Assembly (NCBI GenBank): GCA_035509415.1
Contig: DATJLQ010000012.1
Coordinates: forward strand, 1 to 19,659
Reading direction: 5' to 3'
DNA from: DATJLQ01 sp035509415
GTDB taxonomy: Bacteria; Pseudomonadota; Alphaproteobacteria; JACZXZ01
Length of the DNA stretch: 19,659 bases
Made by a program: the position numbers and the translations under genes. Under the pieces are notes generated by a model. The model had not been told where the DNA came from, did no database searches, and was given only the letters and a program-made list of their open reading frames with translations. The stretch's first letter is position 1, and each line of letters opens with the position of its first letter. Of the stretch, positions 7,639-16,632 are shown in pieces.

Positions 7639-8892
7639 ATGCTGGTGGCACATTCGCTCGGGAGGCTGATCCAGGTCGGGACCCTCAGGGTCGTCGACGC
7701 GAACGGGCGCACCCACGTGTTCGGGGACGGCAAGGGCCCCCGCTCGACCATCCGCCTCCACGACCCGCGCCTCCACCACCGGCTCTTCTTCCGCCCGAGC
7801 CTCGCCCTCGGCGAGGGCTACATGGACGGGACCCTCACCATCGAGGAGGGCGACCTTTACGGCTTCCTCGATCTCGTGCTGGGCAACCTCGACCGGCTCG
7901 AATCGAGCGGCCGGAAGCACCCGGTCCAGGCCTTCTACGAGACGATCCAACGCTGGGCGCGGCCGCTCCGCACCTTCAATCCCGCCGCGCGCGCGAAGCG
8001 CAACGTCGCACACCATTACGATCTCTCGGGCCGCCTCTACGACCTGTTCCTCGACAAGGATCGGCAATATTCCTGCGCCTACTTCACCTCGGGCAACGAG
8101 AGCCTCGAGATCGCCCAGGACAACAAGAAACGCCACATCGCGTCCAAGCTGCTTCTCGAGCCCGGCGTGCGTATCCTCGACATCGGCTCGGGCTGGGGCG
8201 GCCTGGCCCTCTTTCTCGCGCGCACGACCAAGGATGCGCGGGTCACCGGCGTCACCCTCTCCGAGGAGCAGGTCAAGGTCGCGCGGGCGCGCGCGGCCGA
8301 GGCCGGCCTCGCCGAGCGCGTCAATTTCGAGCTCACGGACTATCGCAAGGTCGACCAGCCCTTCGACCGCATCGTCTCGGTCGGCATGTTCGAGCATGTG
8401 GGGCCGAACCATTATGTCGAGTTCTTCCGCAAGGTGAAGGACCTGCTCACGGACGACGGCGTGTGCCTCCTGCATTCGATCGGGCGCTCCGACGGGCCCG
8501 GCGCCACCGGCCCGTGGCTCCGGAAATACATTTTCCCGGGCGGCTACTCGCCCGCCCTCTCCGAAGCGGTCGCGGCCATCGAGAAGGTCGGGCTTTGGAT
8601 CACCGACGTCGAGATCCTGCGCCTCCATTACGCCAAGACCCTCAACGAATGGCGCCGGCGCTTCATGCTCAATCGCGACGAGGTCAAGGCGCTCTACGAC
8701 GAACGCTTCTGCCGCATGTGGGAGTTCTACCTCGCGGGCTGCGAGGCGGCGTTCCACCATCTGCGCCAGATGGTGTTCCAGGTCCAGATCACCAAGCGCC
8801 TCGAGACCGCGCCGCTCACGCGCGACTACATGGTCGACTGGGAGCGCGCCCATGGCGGCGAGGGCGACCTCTCGGCGGGCTCGCGGGCCTGA
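7639..8892 (+). CDS. cfa: Cyclopropane-fatty-acyl-phospholipid synthase-type methyltransferase
   Basis: The family transfers a methylene or methyl group from S-adenosylmethionine to the double bond of unsaturated chains in membrane phospholipids. The 417-residue product has the N-terminal lipid-binding domain (about 1-110), then ...NVAHHYDLSGRLYDLFL (122-138), QYSCAYF with the conserved Cys146, SAM motif I ILDIGSGWGGLALFLA (179-194), VSVGMFEHVG (247-255) with conserved Glu252, and the LHYAKTLNEW region (329-338). I chose ATG 7639 because GGAG lies six bases upstream and the protein then begins MLVAHSLGRLIQVGTL as relatives do; ATG 7627 is possible. Related enzymes make methylated or furan fatty acids, so the exact product is uncertain. 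It lies between rplI and dnaB. Confidence 0.88.
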   Translation: MLVAHSLGRLIQVGTLRVVDANGRTHVFGDGKGPRSTIRLHDPRLHHRLFFRPSLALGEGYMDGTLTIEEGDLYGFLDLVLGNLDRLESSGRKHPVQAFYETIQRWARPLRTFNPAARAKRNVAHHYDLSGRLYDLFLDKDRQYSCAYFTSGNESLEIAQDNKKRHIASKLLLEPGVRILDIGSGWGGLALFLARTTKDARVTGVTLSEEQVKVARARAAEAGLAERVNFELTDYRKVDQPFDRIVSVGMFEHVGPNHYVEFFRKVKDLLTDDGVCLLHSIGRSDGPGATGPWLRKYIFPGGYSPALSEAVAAIEKVGLWITDVEILRLHYAKTLNEWRRRFMLNRDEVKALYDERFCRMWEFYLAGCEAAFHHLRQMVFQVQITKRLETAPLTRDYMVDWERAHGGEGDLSAGSRA

Positions 8893-8909
8893 GAGGCGCG
8901 CGCGCGGCC

Positions 8910-8961
8910 CCGAGTCGCGACTCGGAACCGTTCGAAGGCTAGTTCGTGCTGCCGAGTCGCG
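8910..8961. repeat. 16-base perfect palindrome plus a direct repeat
   Basis: CCGAGTCGCGACTCGG at 8910-8925 is a perfect palindrome, and its left ten bases (CCGAGTCGCG) recur at 8952-8961. It lies between the methyltransferase gene and dnaB. There is no T run, so it is not an ordinary terminator. A dimeric regulator site for the dnaB leader or a transcript-end hairpin are possible. The rest of the 223-base gap (8893-9115) shows a TATTAG at 9024-9029 without a good -35. Confidence 0.35.
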
Positions 8962-9115
8962 CGGGACGTGCACGCAAGAGGCGCGGTTTCCGCCGTGCCG
9001 CGACTTATCCCCGGGTTCCTTGTTATTAGAGTCGCCGCGGCGTTTGGACTTCGCCGTCCCGCGAGCGTACTCTCGCCGGACGACCGAAGCCCATAGAGCC
9101 CGCACCGTTCCACCC

Positions 9116-10654
<1,539 letters not shown>

Positions 10655-10692
10655 CGCGGGCGCCGGCGCGTGCCCAGCGCGAGAAGCGGCCC

Positions 10693-11430
10693 CTACAACT
10701 TCGTCCGCTTGAACAGGCTCTCGGGCAAAAGCCGGATCGCAGCCATGATCCAGCGCCAGATCGGGCGCACATAGATCACGTCGCGCCCCTTGGCCTCGGC
10801 GGCGAGGATTGCGCGCGCGACCTCTTGCGCCTGGGCGGTGAGGAGCGGCGGGAGCTTCATGCCCGCGGTCATGCGCGTGTCGATGAAGCCGGGCTTGACC
10901 GTGATCACCCGGACCCCCTTCCGCGCGAGCCGGTTCCGCAGCCCCGAGAGGAACTGGGTGAAGCCCGCCTTGGCCGAGCCGTAGACGTAGTTGCTCGCGC
11001 GCCCGCGCTCGCCCGCGACCGAGCTCACGCCCACGATGGTGCCGCTCCCGAGCGCTTCCATGCGGTTCGCGAGGGCCGCCAATATGAGCGCCGGCCCGAC
11101 ATAGTTCGAGCGCATCACGAGCTCGGCGGCGCCGAGATCGACCTGGGAGCGCAGCTGGTCGCCGGGCAACCCCACGACGCACACGGCCACGGCGGGGAGC
11201 TCGCCGAGCCCGTCGAGGAAAGGCTGGATGGCGCCCAGGTCGAGCGCGTCGAACTCGACCGCGCGCGCGTCGGGACTGCCGCGCAGCTTCAGATCGGCGA
11301 GATCCGTATCGAGGCGCGCCGCGTCGCGTGCCGCGAGGATGAGCGGCCGGCCCGCCGCCGCGTAGGCGCGCGCGACCGCACGCCCCACGTCGGACGCGGC
11401 CCCCAGGATGAGCACCCCATCGTTGCGCAC
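10693..11430 (-). CDS. dprE2: DprE2-like decaprenylphosphoryl-2-keto-ribose reductase (SDR)
   Basis: DprE2 reduces the 2-keto sugar made by DprE1, giving polyprenyl-phosphoryl-D-arabinofuranose. The 245-residue product has the nucleotide loop LGAASDVGRA (9-18), catalytic Ser136 or Ser137 in VSSVAGERGR, and Tyr150 and Lys154 (YVYGSAKAG). Two stretches recall mycobacterial DprE2 from memory: the SSxAGERxRxxNxVYGSxKAG core and the C-terminal KG(R/K)-x-(V/L)-(I/V)-(Y/W) with WRWIMAAIRLLPESLF. The GTG start at 11430 lies two bases after the dprE1-like stop, with GGAG eight bases upstream, so translation is probably coupled. A general SDR function cannot be excluded, but adjacency to DprE1, GtrA and UbiA makes this assignment strong. 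It ends 38 bases from the converging dnaB. Confidence 0.88.
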   Translation of the reverse strand: MRNDGVLILGAASDVGRAVARAYAAAGRPLILAARDAARLDTDLADLKLRGSPDARAVEFDALDLGAIQPFLDGLGELPAVAVCVVGLPGDQLRSQVDLGAAELVMRSNYVGPALILAALANRMEALGSGTIVGVSSVAGERGRASNYVYGSAKAGFTQFLSGLRNRLARKGVRVITVKPGFIDTRMTAGMKLPPLLTAQAQEVARAILAAEAKGRDVIYVRPIWRWIMAAIRLLPESLFKRTKL

Positions 11431-11432
11431 GG

Positions 11433-12761
11433 TCAAAGCTCCAGCCGTTGGGATTGGAGGGACGCGAATTTGCGCGCGGGATCGAGGCGCGCGCGCAAGC
11501 CCGCGAAGCGCTCGAGCGCGTCCGAGCCTTTGTAGAAGCGCCGCATCGTGGCGCCACTCAGGCGCGCATCCTTCGCGAGATAGAGCCGCCCGCCATGGTC
11601 GGCCACGATCTCGTCGAGTGCGTCGAGGAGGGCGAAGACCTTGGGCCGCGCGTGGAAATCGAGTGCCAAGGTATAGCCCTCCATCGGGAACGAGAGGAGC
11701 CCGCGTTGGCGTCCGAACAGCTTGAGCACGCTCAGAAACGGTCCCTCGCCCGCCGCATGGATGCGCTCCAGAATGGCGCCGAGCCCGACGCGGCTCGCCT
11801 CCTTGGGCAGCACGCATTGATATTGCACGAACCCGGCGCGCCCGTAGATGCGGTTCCATTCCAAAAGCGCATCGAGGGGATAGAAGAACTTGTCGTAGTC
11901 GATCAGCTCGGTGCCGGGGGCCGAGCGCCGGTAAAAGAGCTCGTTGAACGCCGCGACGCTCCAGCGATTGAGCACGAATGACGGGAAATCGAGCGGCACG
12001 CGATGGGGCGTCCGGGGCTTGAGCGCAAGGGCACTCGCGCGCTCGTCCGCGGGCAGCTCGTCGAGGCGCGCATGCTCGCCGCGGAAGAAGATCGAGCGGC
12101 CGAGTGCCGATCCGCGCGAGAGGCAATCGATCCAGGCGACCGAATGGGTCCAGGCGCGCGATTCCTCGAACAGCGCCATCGCCGCGTCGAGATTCGCCGC
12201 GCGCAGAGTCTCCTGGCGCATGGTCGCGGTCTCGATCGGGTTCATCCTGAAGCTCGCGCGCAGGATGGCGCCGGTGAGCCCCATGCCGCCGCGCGTCGCC
12301 TCGAGGAGCTCGGGGTTCTCATGGGCGGAGCAGCGCACCACGCGCCCGTCCGCGAGCGCCAGATCGAGGCTCTCGACGTAATCGCCGAACGATCCCGCCC
12401 CGTGATGGTTCTTCCCGTGCACATCGGCCGCGATCATCCCGCCCACGGTCACGAACTTGGTGCCCGGGGTCACGGGCGGAAACCAGCCGCGCGGCACGAA
12501 CACCTCGAGGATCTCGGCGAGCAGCGTGCCCGCCTCGCAGGTGAGCCGGCCGGTCGCGGCGTCGAACGCGATGAGGCGGTCGCTCGGCAGGAGGCTCAGG
12601 GTCGCGGCGGGATTGAGCGCCGAATCGCCGTAGGCGCGGCCATTGCCGCGCGGAATGAGCTGCGCCTCGCGCGCGACGGCGGCGCGGACCTCGCTCTCGC
12701 CGCGCGCCGAGAGGAGCCGGCACTCGACCCGCGGATGGCGGCCCCAGCCGGCGAGGATCAC
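11433..12761 (-). CDS. dprE1: DprE1-like FAD-dependent decaprenylphosphoryl-ribose 2-oxidase
   Basis: DprE1 oxidises the C2 hydroxyl of polyprenyl-phosphoryl-ribose, the first half of its epimerisation to arabinose. The 442-residue product has a VAO-type FAD domain: IPRGNGRAYGDSALN (36-50), GGMIAADVHGKNHHGAGSFG (107-126) and GGMGLTGAILRA (158-169). The substrate domain follows: YGRAGFVQYQCVLP (306-319), LKLFGRQRGLLSFPMEGY (346-363) and YLAKDAR (394-400), whose Lys397 equals the catalytic Lys418 of M. tuberculosis. The C-terminus LDPARKFAS...RLEL also matches. At the benzothiazinone-binding Cys387 position the residue is Ala366. The GTG start at 12761 overlaps the gtrA-like stop (GTGA). The enzyme assignment is strong; substrate is inferred. 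Confidence 0.92.
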   Translation of the reverse strand: MILAGWGRHPRVECRLLSARGESEVRAAVAREAQLIPRGNGRAYGDSALNPAATLSLLPSDRLIAFDAATGRLTCEAGTLLAEILEVFVPRGWFPPVTPGTKFVTVGGMIAADVHGKNHHGAGSFGDYVESLDLALADGRVVRCSAHENPELLEATRGGMGLTGAILRASFRMNPIETATMRQETLRAANLDAAMALFEESRAWTHSVAWIDCLSRGSALGRSIFFRGEHARLDELPADERASALALKPRTPHRVPLDFPSFVLNRWSVAAFNELFYRRSAPGTELIDYDKFFYPLDALLEWNRIYGRAGFVQYQCVLPKEASRVGLGAILERIHAAGEGPFLSVLKLFGRQRGLLSFPMEGYTLALDFHARPKVFALLDALDEIVADHGGRLYLAKDARLSGATMRRFYKGSDALERFAGLRARLDPARKFASLQSQRLEL

Positions 12762-13168
12762 GGCGCGCGCCCGAACACGAAGCGGCGGTCGAGCCAATAT
12801 TTCGCCGAATAGCCGATCGCGAGCCCCAGGAGCGCCCCCCAGAAGCGCGCGCGGCCGCCCGGACTCAGCGCGTTGAACAGGAGCTCGGTCATCCAGAACA
12901 CCGCCGTGGTCGCGATCCCCATCATAGTATAGAGCGAGAATTTCCGCACATGGACCGCGAGGCCGGTGCTGCGGTCGGCGAAAATCCAGCGCTTGTCGAG
13001 CACGTATTTGACCGCGAGGCCGGTTCCGGTGCCGAACGCCATCGCAAGCAGCAGCGAGAGCGGCCCCCCATAGGCCTTGAGCGCCAGCCACTGGGTCCCG
13101 ATGTTGACCCCGGTGGCAACACCCGCGAACGCCGCGTAGCGCGTCGCGATGACGGCGGCGCGGCGCAT
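12758..13168 (-). CDS. GtrA-family membrane protein (Rv3789-like)
   Basis: GtrA-family proteins are small membrane proteins linked to moving or presenting polyprenyl-phosphate sugars. The 136-residue product has four hydrophobic segments (about 10-30, 37-56, 78-98, 108-124). It carries the family's repeated KYVLDKRWIF (54-63) and KYWLDRRFVF (123-132) motifs. The ATG at 13168 lies one base after the UbiA stop, and its stop overlaps the DprE1 start. In mycobacteria the GtrA protein Rv3789 lies next to dprE1 and has been proposed either as a flippase for decaprenyl-phosphoryl-arabinose or as a partner of an arabinosyltransferase. I infer the same pathway here; the direction of transport is not visible in the sequence. 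Confidence 0.87.
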   Translation of the reverse strand: MRRAAVIATRYAAFAGVATGVNIGTQWLALKAYGGPLSLLLAMAFGTGTGLAVKYVLDKRWIFADRSTGLAVHVRKFSLYTMMGIATTAVFWMTELLFNALSPGGRARFWGALLGLAIGYSAKYWLDRRFVFGRAP

Positions 13169-13169
13169 G

Positions 13170-14621
13170 TCAGATCGAGGCGGAGAGCAGGATCGCGACC
13201 GCGAGCGCGCCCGAGGCCAGGCTCATCTTGTCCTTGGCCGCGAACACGATCGGATCGTCGTGCATCAGGCCGCGCCTCGTCATCACCAGCATGCGGCTGA
13301 TCCAGTAAAGCAGGATCACGCAGATGAGCCAGAGCCGGTCGGGGGCCCGGTAGAGGGCGACCACCTGCGGGCTCGCGATGTAGAGCGCGAACACCAGGAC
13401 CGCGAGATAGCCGCTCGCGGCCGCCATCGATTCGAGCACCGGCAGATCGCGCACCTGATAGCCGCGCCCCGCGGGATCGCCGGCACCCCGCTCGATGCTG
13501 GTGATGAGCTCGGTGCAGCGCTTGATGATCGCGAGGCTCAGGAACAGGAACAGAAGGAATCCCACGAGCCACGCCGACAGCGGCAGCCCGACCGCGACGG
13601 CACCCGCGATCACGCGCAGCCCGTAGAGGCACGCGAGGGTCAACACGTCGATCGACATTTTGCGCTTGAGCCAGAAGGAATAGAGGAGCGTGGTCGCGTA
13701 ATAGATCAGCACGCAGCCGAAGAAGCGGATGCCGATGGTCGCGGCCAGCGCCAAGCCGACCGCGAGCAGCGCGGGCACGAGCATCACCGCGTGGCCGAGC
13801 GGCACCGCCCCCGAGGCGAACGGGCGGCTGCGCTTGGTCGGATGGAGCCGGTCGTGCGGCAGGTCGAGAAGGTCGTTGAGCGCGTAGGCGCTCGACGCGC
13901 ACAGGCTGAAGCTCAGGAACGCGAGCGCGAGCAAGGCGCCGGCCCCGGCGTCGAACTCGTGCGCGGCGAGTGCCGGGATGAAGATCAGGAAATTCTTGAC
14001 CCACTGGTGGACGCGCAGCGCACGCAGATAATCCTGGAAGCGCGTCGCGCGGACGCCGATCTCGCGGGTCACGTGGACGCGCCCGCGTAGGCCGCGCGCA
14101 AAACGCTCGGTCGCCCCCGCCACGATCGCCTCGCGCGCCGCCATCCAGACCGGCACGTCGGCCGAGGAATTGCCCACATAGTCGAAGCCGCCGCGCCCGA
14201 ACGCCTCGACGAGTGCCGCCGCCTTGTTCTCGCCCGCGAGGTTGCGGTGCTCGTCGGAGGCGAACACGCCGTCGAAAAGCGCGAGCTCCGCCGCCATGGC
14301 GTCGACGAATTTGCGGTCCGACGCGGACGCGAGATAGAGCGCGCGGCCGCGCGCCTTCTCCGCCTTGAGCCAGTCGACCAGCTCGCGATTGACCGGCAGC
14401 GTCGCGGCATCGACCGGTGCCGCCGCCGCGAGCGCCGCCTTGAACGCGCCGACGCCGCGCGCGAGCGAGGCCACGCTGGCGAACGCGGCGAGCGGGCGCT
14501 TCGCGAGCAACGCGAAGAAGGATTCGATCATGAAGTCGCTCCGGATCAGCGTGCCGTCGAGATCGACGACCAGCGGCACCTCCTCGTCCCGGGGCTTCGC
14601 TTCGAACGCGGGCTCGACCAA
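13170..14621 (-). CDS. HAD phosphatase-UbiA prenyltransferase fusion, probable polyprenyl-phosphate phosphoribosyltransferase
   Basis: Two domains share one chain of about 483 residues. Residues 17-180 are HAD-like: VVDLDGTLIRSD with Asp20 and Asp22, LASASDRKF (97-105), and GNSSAD (150-155) in place of the usual GDxxxD. Residues about 198-483 are UbiA-like, with DYLRALRVHQWVKNFLIF (197-214) and the Mg-binding NDLLDLPHDRLHPTKRSRP (249-267). The latter closely recalls M. tuberculosis Rv3806c, which transfers 5-phosphoribose from PRPP to decaprenyl phosphate. A C-terminal DDPIVFAAKDKMSL (455-468) and about eight hydrophobic segments complete it. I infer that the HAD part removes the 5-phosphate. 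The start is uncertain: TTG 14621 has GAGG eight bases upstream; GTG 14579 is an alternative. It is first in the leftward arm. Confidence 0.85.
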   Translation of the reverse strand: MVEPAFEAKPRDEEVPLVVDLDGTLIRSDFMIESFFALLAKRPLAAFASVASLARGVGAFKAALAAAAPVDAATLPVNRELVDWLKAEKARGRALYLASASDRKFVDAMAAELALFDGVFASDEHRNLAGENKAAALVEAFGRGGFDYVGNSSADVPVWMAAREAIVAGATERFARGLRGRVHVTREIGVRATRFQDYLRALRVHQWVKNFLIFIPALAAHEFDAGAGALLALAFLSFSLCASSAYALNDLLDLPHDRLHPTKRSRPFASGAVPLGHAVMLVPALLAVGLALAATIGIRFFGCVLIYYATTLLYSFWLKRKMSIDVLTLACLYGLRVIAGAVAVGLPLSAWLVGFLLFLFLSLAIIKRCTELITSIERGAGDPAGRGYQVRDLPVLESMAAASGYLAVLVFALYIASPQVVALYRAPDRLWLICVILLYWISRMLVMTRRGLMHDDPIVFAAKDKMSLASGALAVAILLSASI

Positions 14622-14919
14622 CGGTGCGACCTCGTCTCGGTTGCGGCGCGCGGAGCCGGCCGCGTGCGGTCGGGAACTTCTATCATAACGAGCCAGTGGG
14701 CGGAACGGCTTCGCGCGGCCGATCGCCGCCCGCCCGGACCGTCGCCGCCCGACTTCGCAGCCGCTTCCCGGCTGTACCGGACGGCACATTTTCCCTATAG
14801 TGTGGCAAAAGCGCAGAGCCCGACCGGGTCGGTCGCAAGGCCGCGCACGCGAGGGGATCGACGATGGGGAGAGCCGCGCGCCGCCGAGCGCCACGCTTGC
14901 GCCGCCGAGTCAAGGCGCG
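14622..14919. promoter_or_regulatory. Divergent promoter region of the glycan island
   Basis: This 298-base gap separates the two arms. For the plus arm, TATAGT at 14796-14801 (five of six -10 matches) is preceded after 17 bases by a poor -35, TGTACC. For the minus arm, TATGAT at 14687-14682 stands about 60 bases before the TTG start, again with no good -35. Poor -35 boxes suggest activator dependence or another sigma factor. Reading frames cross the gap, but none has recognisable protein features. Confidence 0.35.
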
Positions 14920-15666
14920 ATGAAGATTTATCCGCGCACCGAGTCGTTCCAAAGCGCCACCGTCATCCTGCCGGTCATCAACGAGACCTACTCCCTGGTG
15001 CAGACCGTGGAGGCGATCCTGGCCACCTCGAAGGCCGATTTGCGCGAGTTCCTGATCGTGATCGCCGACCGGACGACGCCCGAGAGCCGCGCCGAGATCG
15101 AGCGCCTGAATGCGCGCTTCGGCGATCTGGTCGTGGTGCATCGGCAAACGCTCAAGTTCCTCGGCGGCGCCATGCGCGAGGCGTTCGATCGCGCGCGCGG
15201 CAGCCACGCGATCATGATGGCGAGCGACCTCGAGACGGACCCGGCGCTGGTGCCGCAGCTCATCGCGTGCGCGCGCGCGAACCCGGACGCGGTCGTGACC
15301 GTGACGCGGTGGGCGCGCGGCGGCGGATTTCGCGACTACAGCCGGATCAAGCTGCTCGCGAACTGGATCTTCCAGAAGCTCTTCTCGCTGCTCTACTGGT
15401 CCCGCCTCTCGGACATGACCTACGCCTATCGCATTTTCCCGACGCGCCTCGTCCAGGCGATCCGGTGGGAGGAGCTGCGCCACCCGTTCCTGTTCGAGAC
15501 CCTCATCAAGCCCTTGCGCCTCGGGGTGGACGTGATCGAGATTCCGGGCGTGTGGCGCGCGCGCACCGAAGGCGAATCCCAAAACACGTTCGCGCGGAAC
15601 TTCGAGTATTTCCGCATCGGTTGGCGGGTGCGTTTCGCGCCTGCGCGCGATATCCTGCGTGCCTGA
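14920..15666 (+). CDS. GT2-family glycosyltransferase (DPM1-like)
   Basis: Family 2 glycosyltransferases use an activated sugar and a GT-A fold and act in the cytoplasm, often on a polyprenyl phosphate. The 248-residue product has ILPVINETYSLVQTVEAIL (16-34), where family members have the VPxYNE-type start, GGAMREAFDRA (82-92), MMASDLETDPALVPQL (99-114) with the acidic metal-binding cluster, and VWRARTEGESQ (211-221). It has no C-terminal membrane segments. ATG 14920 has AAGG six bases upstream and starts just before the conserved domain. The short length and DPM1-like layout suggest that it may make a polyprenyl-phosphate sugar. The sugar is unknown. It heads a rightward set of three genes. 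Confidence 0.8.
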   Translation: MKIYPRTESFQSATVILPVINETYSLVQTVEAILATSKADLREFLIVIADRTTPESRAEIERLNARFGDLVVVHRQTLKFLGGAMREAFDRARGSHAIMMASDLETDPALVPQLIACARANPDAVVTVTRWARGGGFRDYSRIKLLANWIFQKLFSLLYWSRLSDMTYAYRIFPTRLVQAIRWEELRHPFLFETLIKPLRLGVDVIEIPGVWRARTEGESQNTFARNFEYFRIGWRVRFAPARDILRA

Positions 15667-15705
15667 GGCGAAGCGCCGTCCGCCCATAACAAGAACGAGC
15701 CCGAA

Positions 15706-16626
15706 ATGAAGAAGGTCATCGTCACCACCACCATCAACCCGCCCACCAAGGCGATCCACAAGTTCGAGGCGATGGAGGATTGGGAGCTGGTCGTGATCGG
15801 CGACCTCAAGACGCCCAAGGACTACCGTCTCGCGCGCGGCCGTTATCTCGATCCGGCGGCGCAGGAGAGCTACGACAAGGGCCTGTCCGACGCGATCGGC
15901 TGGAACTGCATCCAGCGGCGCAATTTCGGCCTCCTCGTCGCACACGACATGAAGGCGGACGTGGTCGCCGTGGTGGACGACGACAACATCCCGCTTCCGG
16001 GCTGGGGCCGGGATCTCATGGTCGGGCGCGAGGTCGAGGTCAATTATTACGAGACCGACCTGCCCGCCTTCGATCCCGTGGGCGCCACCAACCACCCGGC
16101 ACTTTGGCACCGCGGCTTTCCGCTCCAACTGCTGCCGAAGCGCGACTACGCGAGGAAATCGAGGAAGCGCGTCAAGGTCGACGTGCAGGCCGATTTCTGG
16201 AACGGCGATCCCGACATCGACGCCTTCTGCCGCATGGAGCACGCGCCGGAATGCGACTTCGACCCGCGCGCCTTCCCCATCGCGTCCAACAAGCTCTCGC
16301 CCTTCAATTCCCAGAACACCTTCCTCGCCGGCGCCATGCTCAAGGACTATTTCCTCTATCCCCATGTCGGGCGCATGGACGACATCTGGGCCGCCTATTA
16401 CGTCGAGGCCAAGGGCTATCGCGTGGCGTACGGCAAGGCGTCCGTGTTCCAGGACCGCAACGTCCACAATCTCGTGCGCGACATGCAGCAGGAGTATCTC
16501 GGCTACGAGAACAATCTCGCGATCGTCGAGGCGCTGCCCAAGGACGCCGACGCACTCCTCGCCTATCTTCCGGGCCGGAGCGTGTGGGCGCTCGAGCTCT
16601 ACAAGCGCCACTTCGCGCGCGGCTGA
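15706..16626 (+). CDS. STELLO/DUF288-like putative glycosyltransferase
   Basis: The 306-residue soluble-looking protein has an order of motifs that recalls the STELLO family: KVIVTTTINPPTKAI (3-17), ELVVIGDLKTPKDY (27-40), IQRRNFGLLVAHDMKADVV (69-87) and VVDDDNIP (89-96), where DDDN would bind metal and nucleotide sugar. Further blocks are SPFNSQNTF (198-206) and GRMDDIWAAYY (222-232). Plant STELLO proteins act in cellulose synthase assembly in the Golgi, and UDP-arabinopyranose mutases carry a comparable DDDx motif, but bacterial members lack a known role. I assign the family from motif memory, so it is tentative. It sits 39 bases after the GT2 gene and six bases before the sugar epimerase gene, so it probably acts on a nucleotide or lipid-linked sugar. 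Confidence 0.6.
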   Translation: MKKVIVTTTINPPTKAIHKFEAMEDWELVVIGDLKTPKDYRLARGRYLDPAAQESYDKGLSDAIGWNCIQRRNFGLLVAHDMKADVVAVVDDDNIPLPGWGRDLMVGREVEVNYYETDLPAFDPVGATNHPALWHRGFPLQLLPKRDYARKSRKRVKVDVQADFWNGDPDIDAFCRMEHAPECDFDPRAFPIASNKLSPFNSQNTFLAGAMLKDYFLYPHVGRMDDIWAAYYVEAKGYRVAYGKASVFQDRNVHNLVRDMQQEYLGYENNLAIVEALPKDADALLAYLPGRSVWALELYKRHFARG

Positions 16627-16632
16627 GGCGTC

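Noticed and set aside
9004..9012. DnaA-box-like TTATCCCCG before dnaB
   Set aside because: It is a single copy with two mismatches to TTATCCACA. One such match is expected by chance.
10655..10692. Possible two-way terminator between converging dnaB and dprE2
   Set aside because: The gap is GC-rich with only short imperfect dyads and no T or A runs. Rho-dependent ends are more likely.
14622..14894. N-terminal extension of the HAD-UbiA protein
   Set aside because: The extra 91 residues have no HAD character and cross the divergent promoter region.
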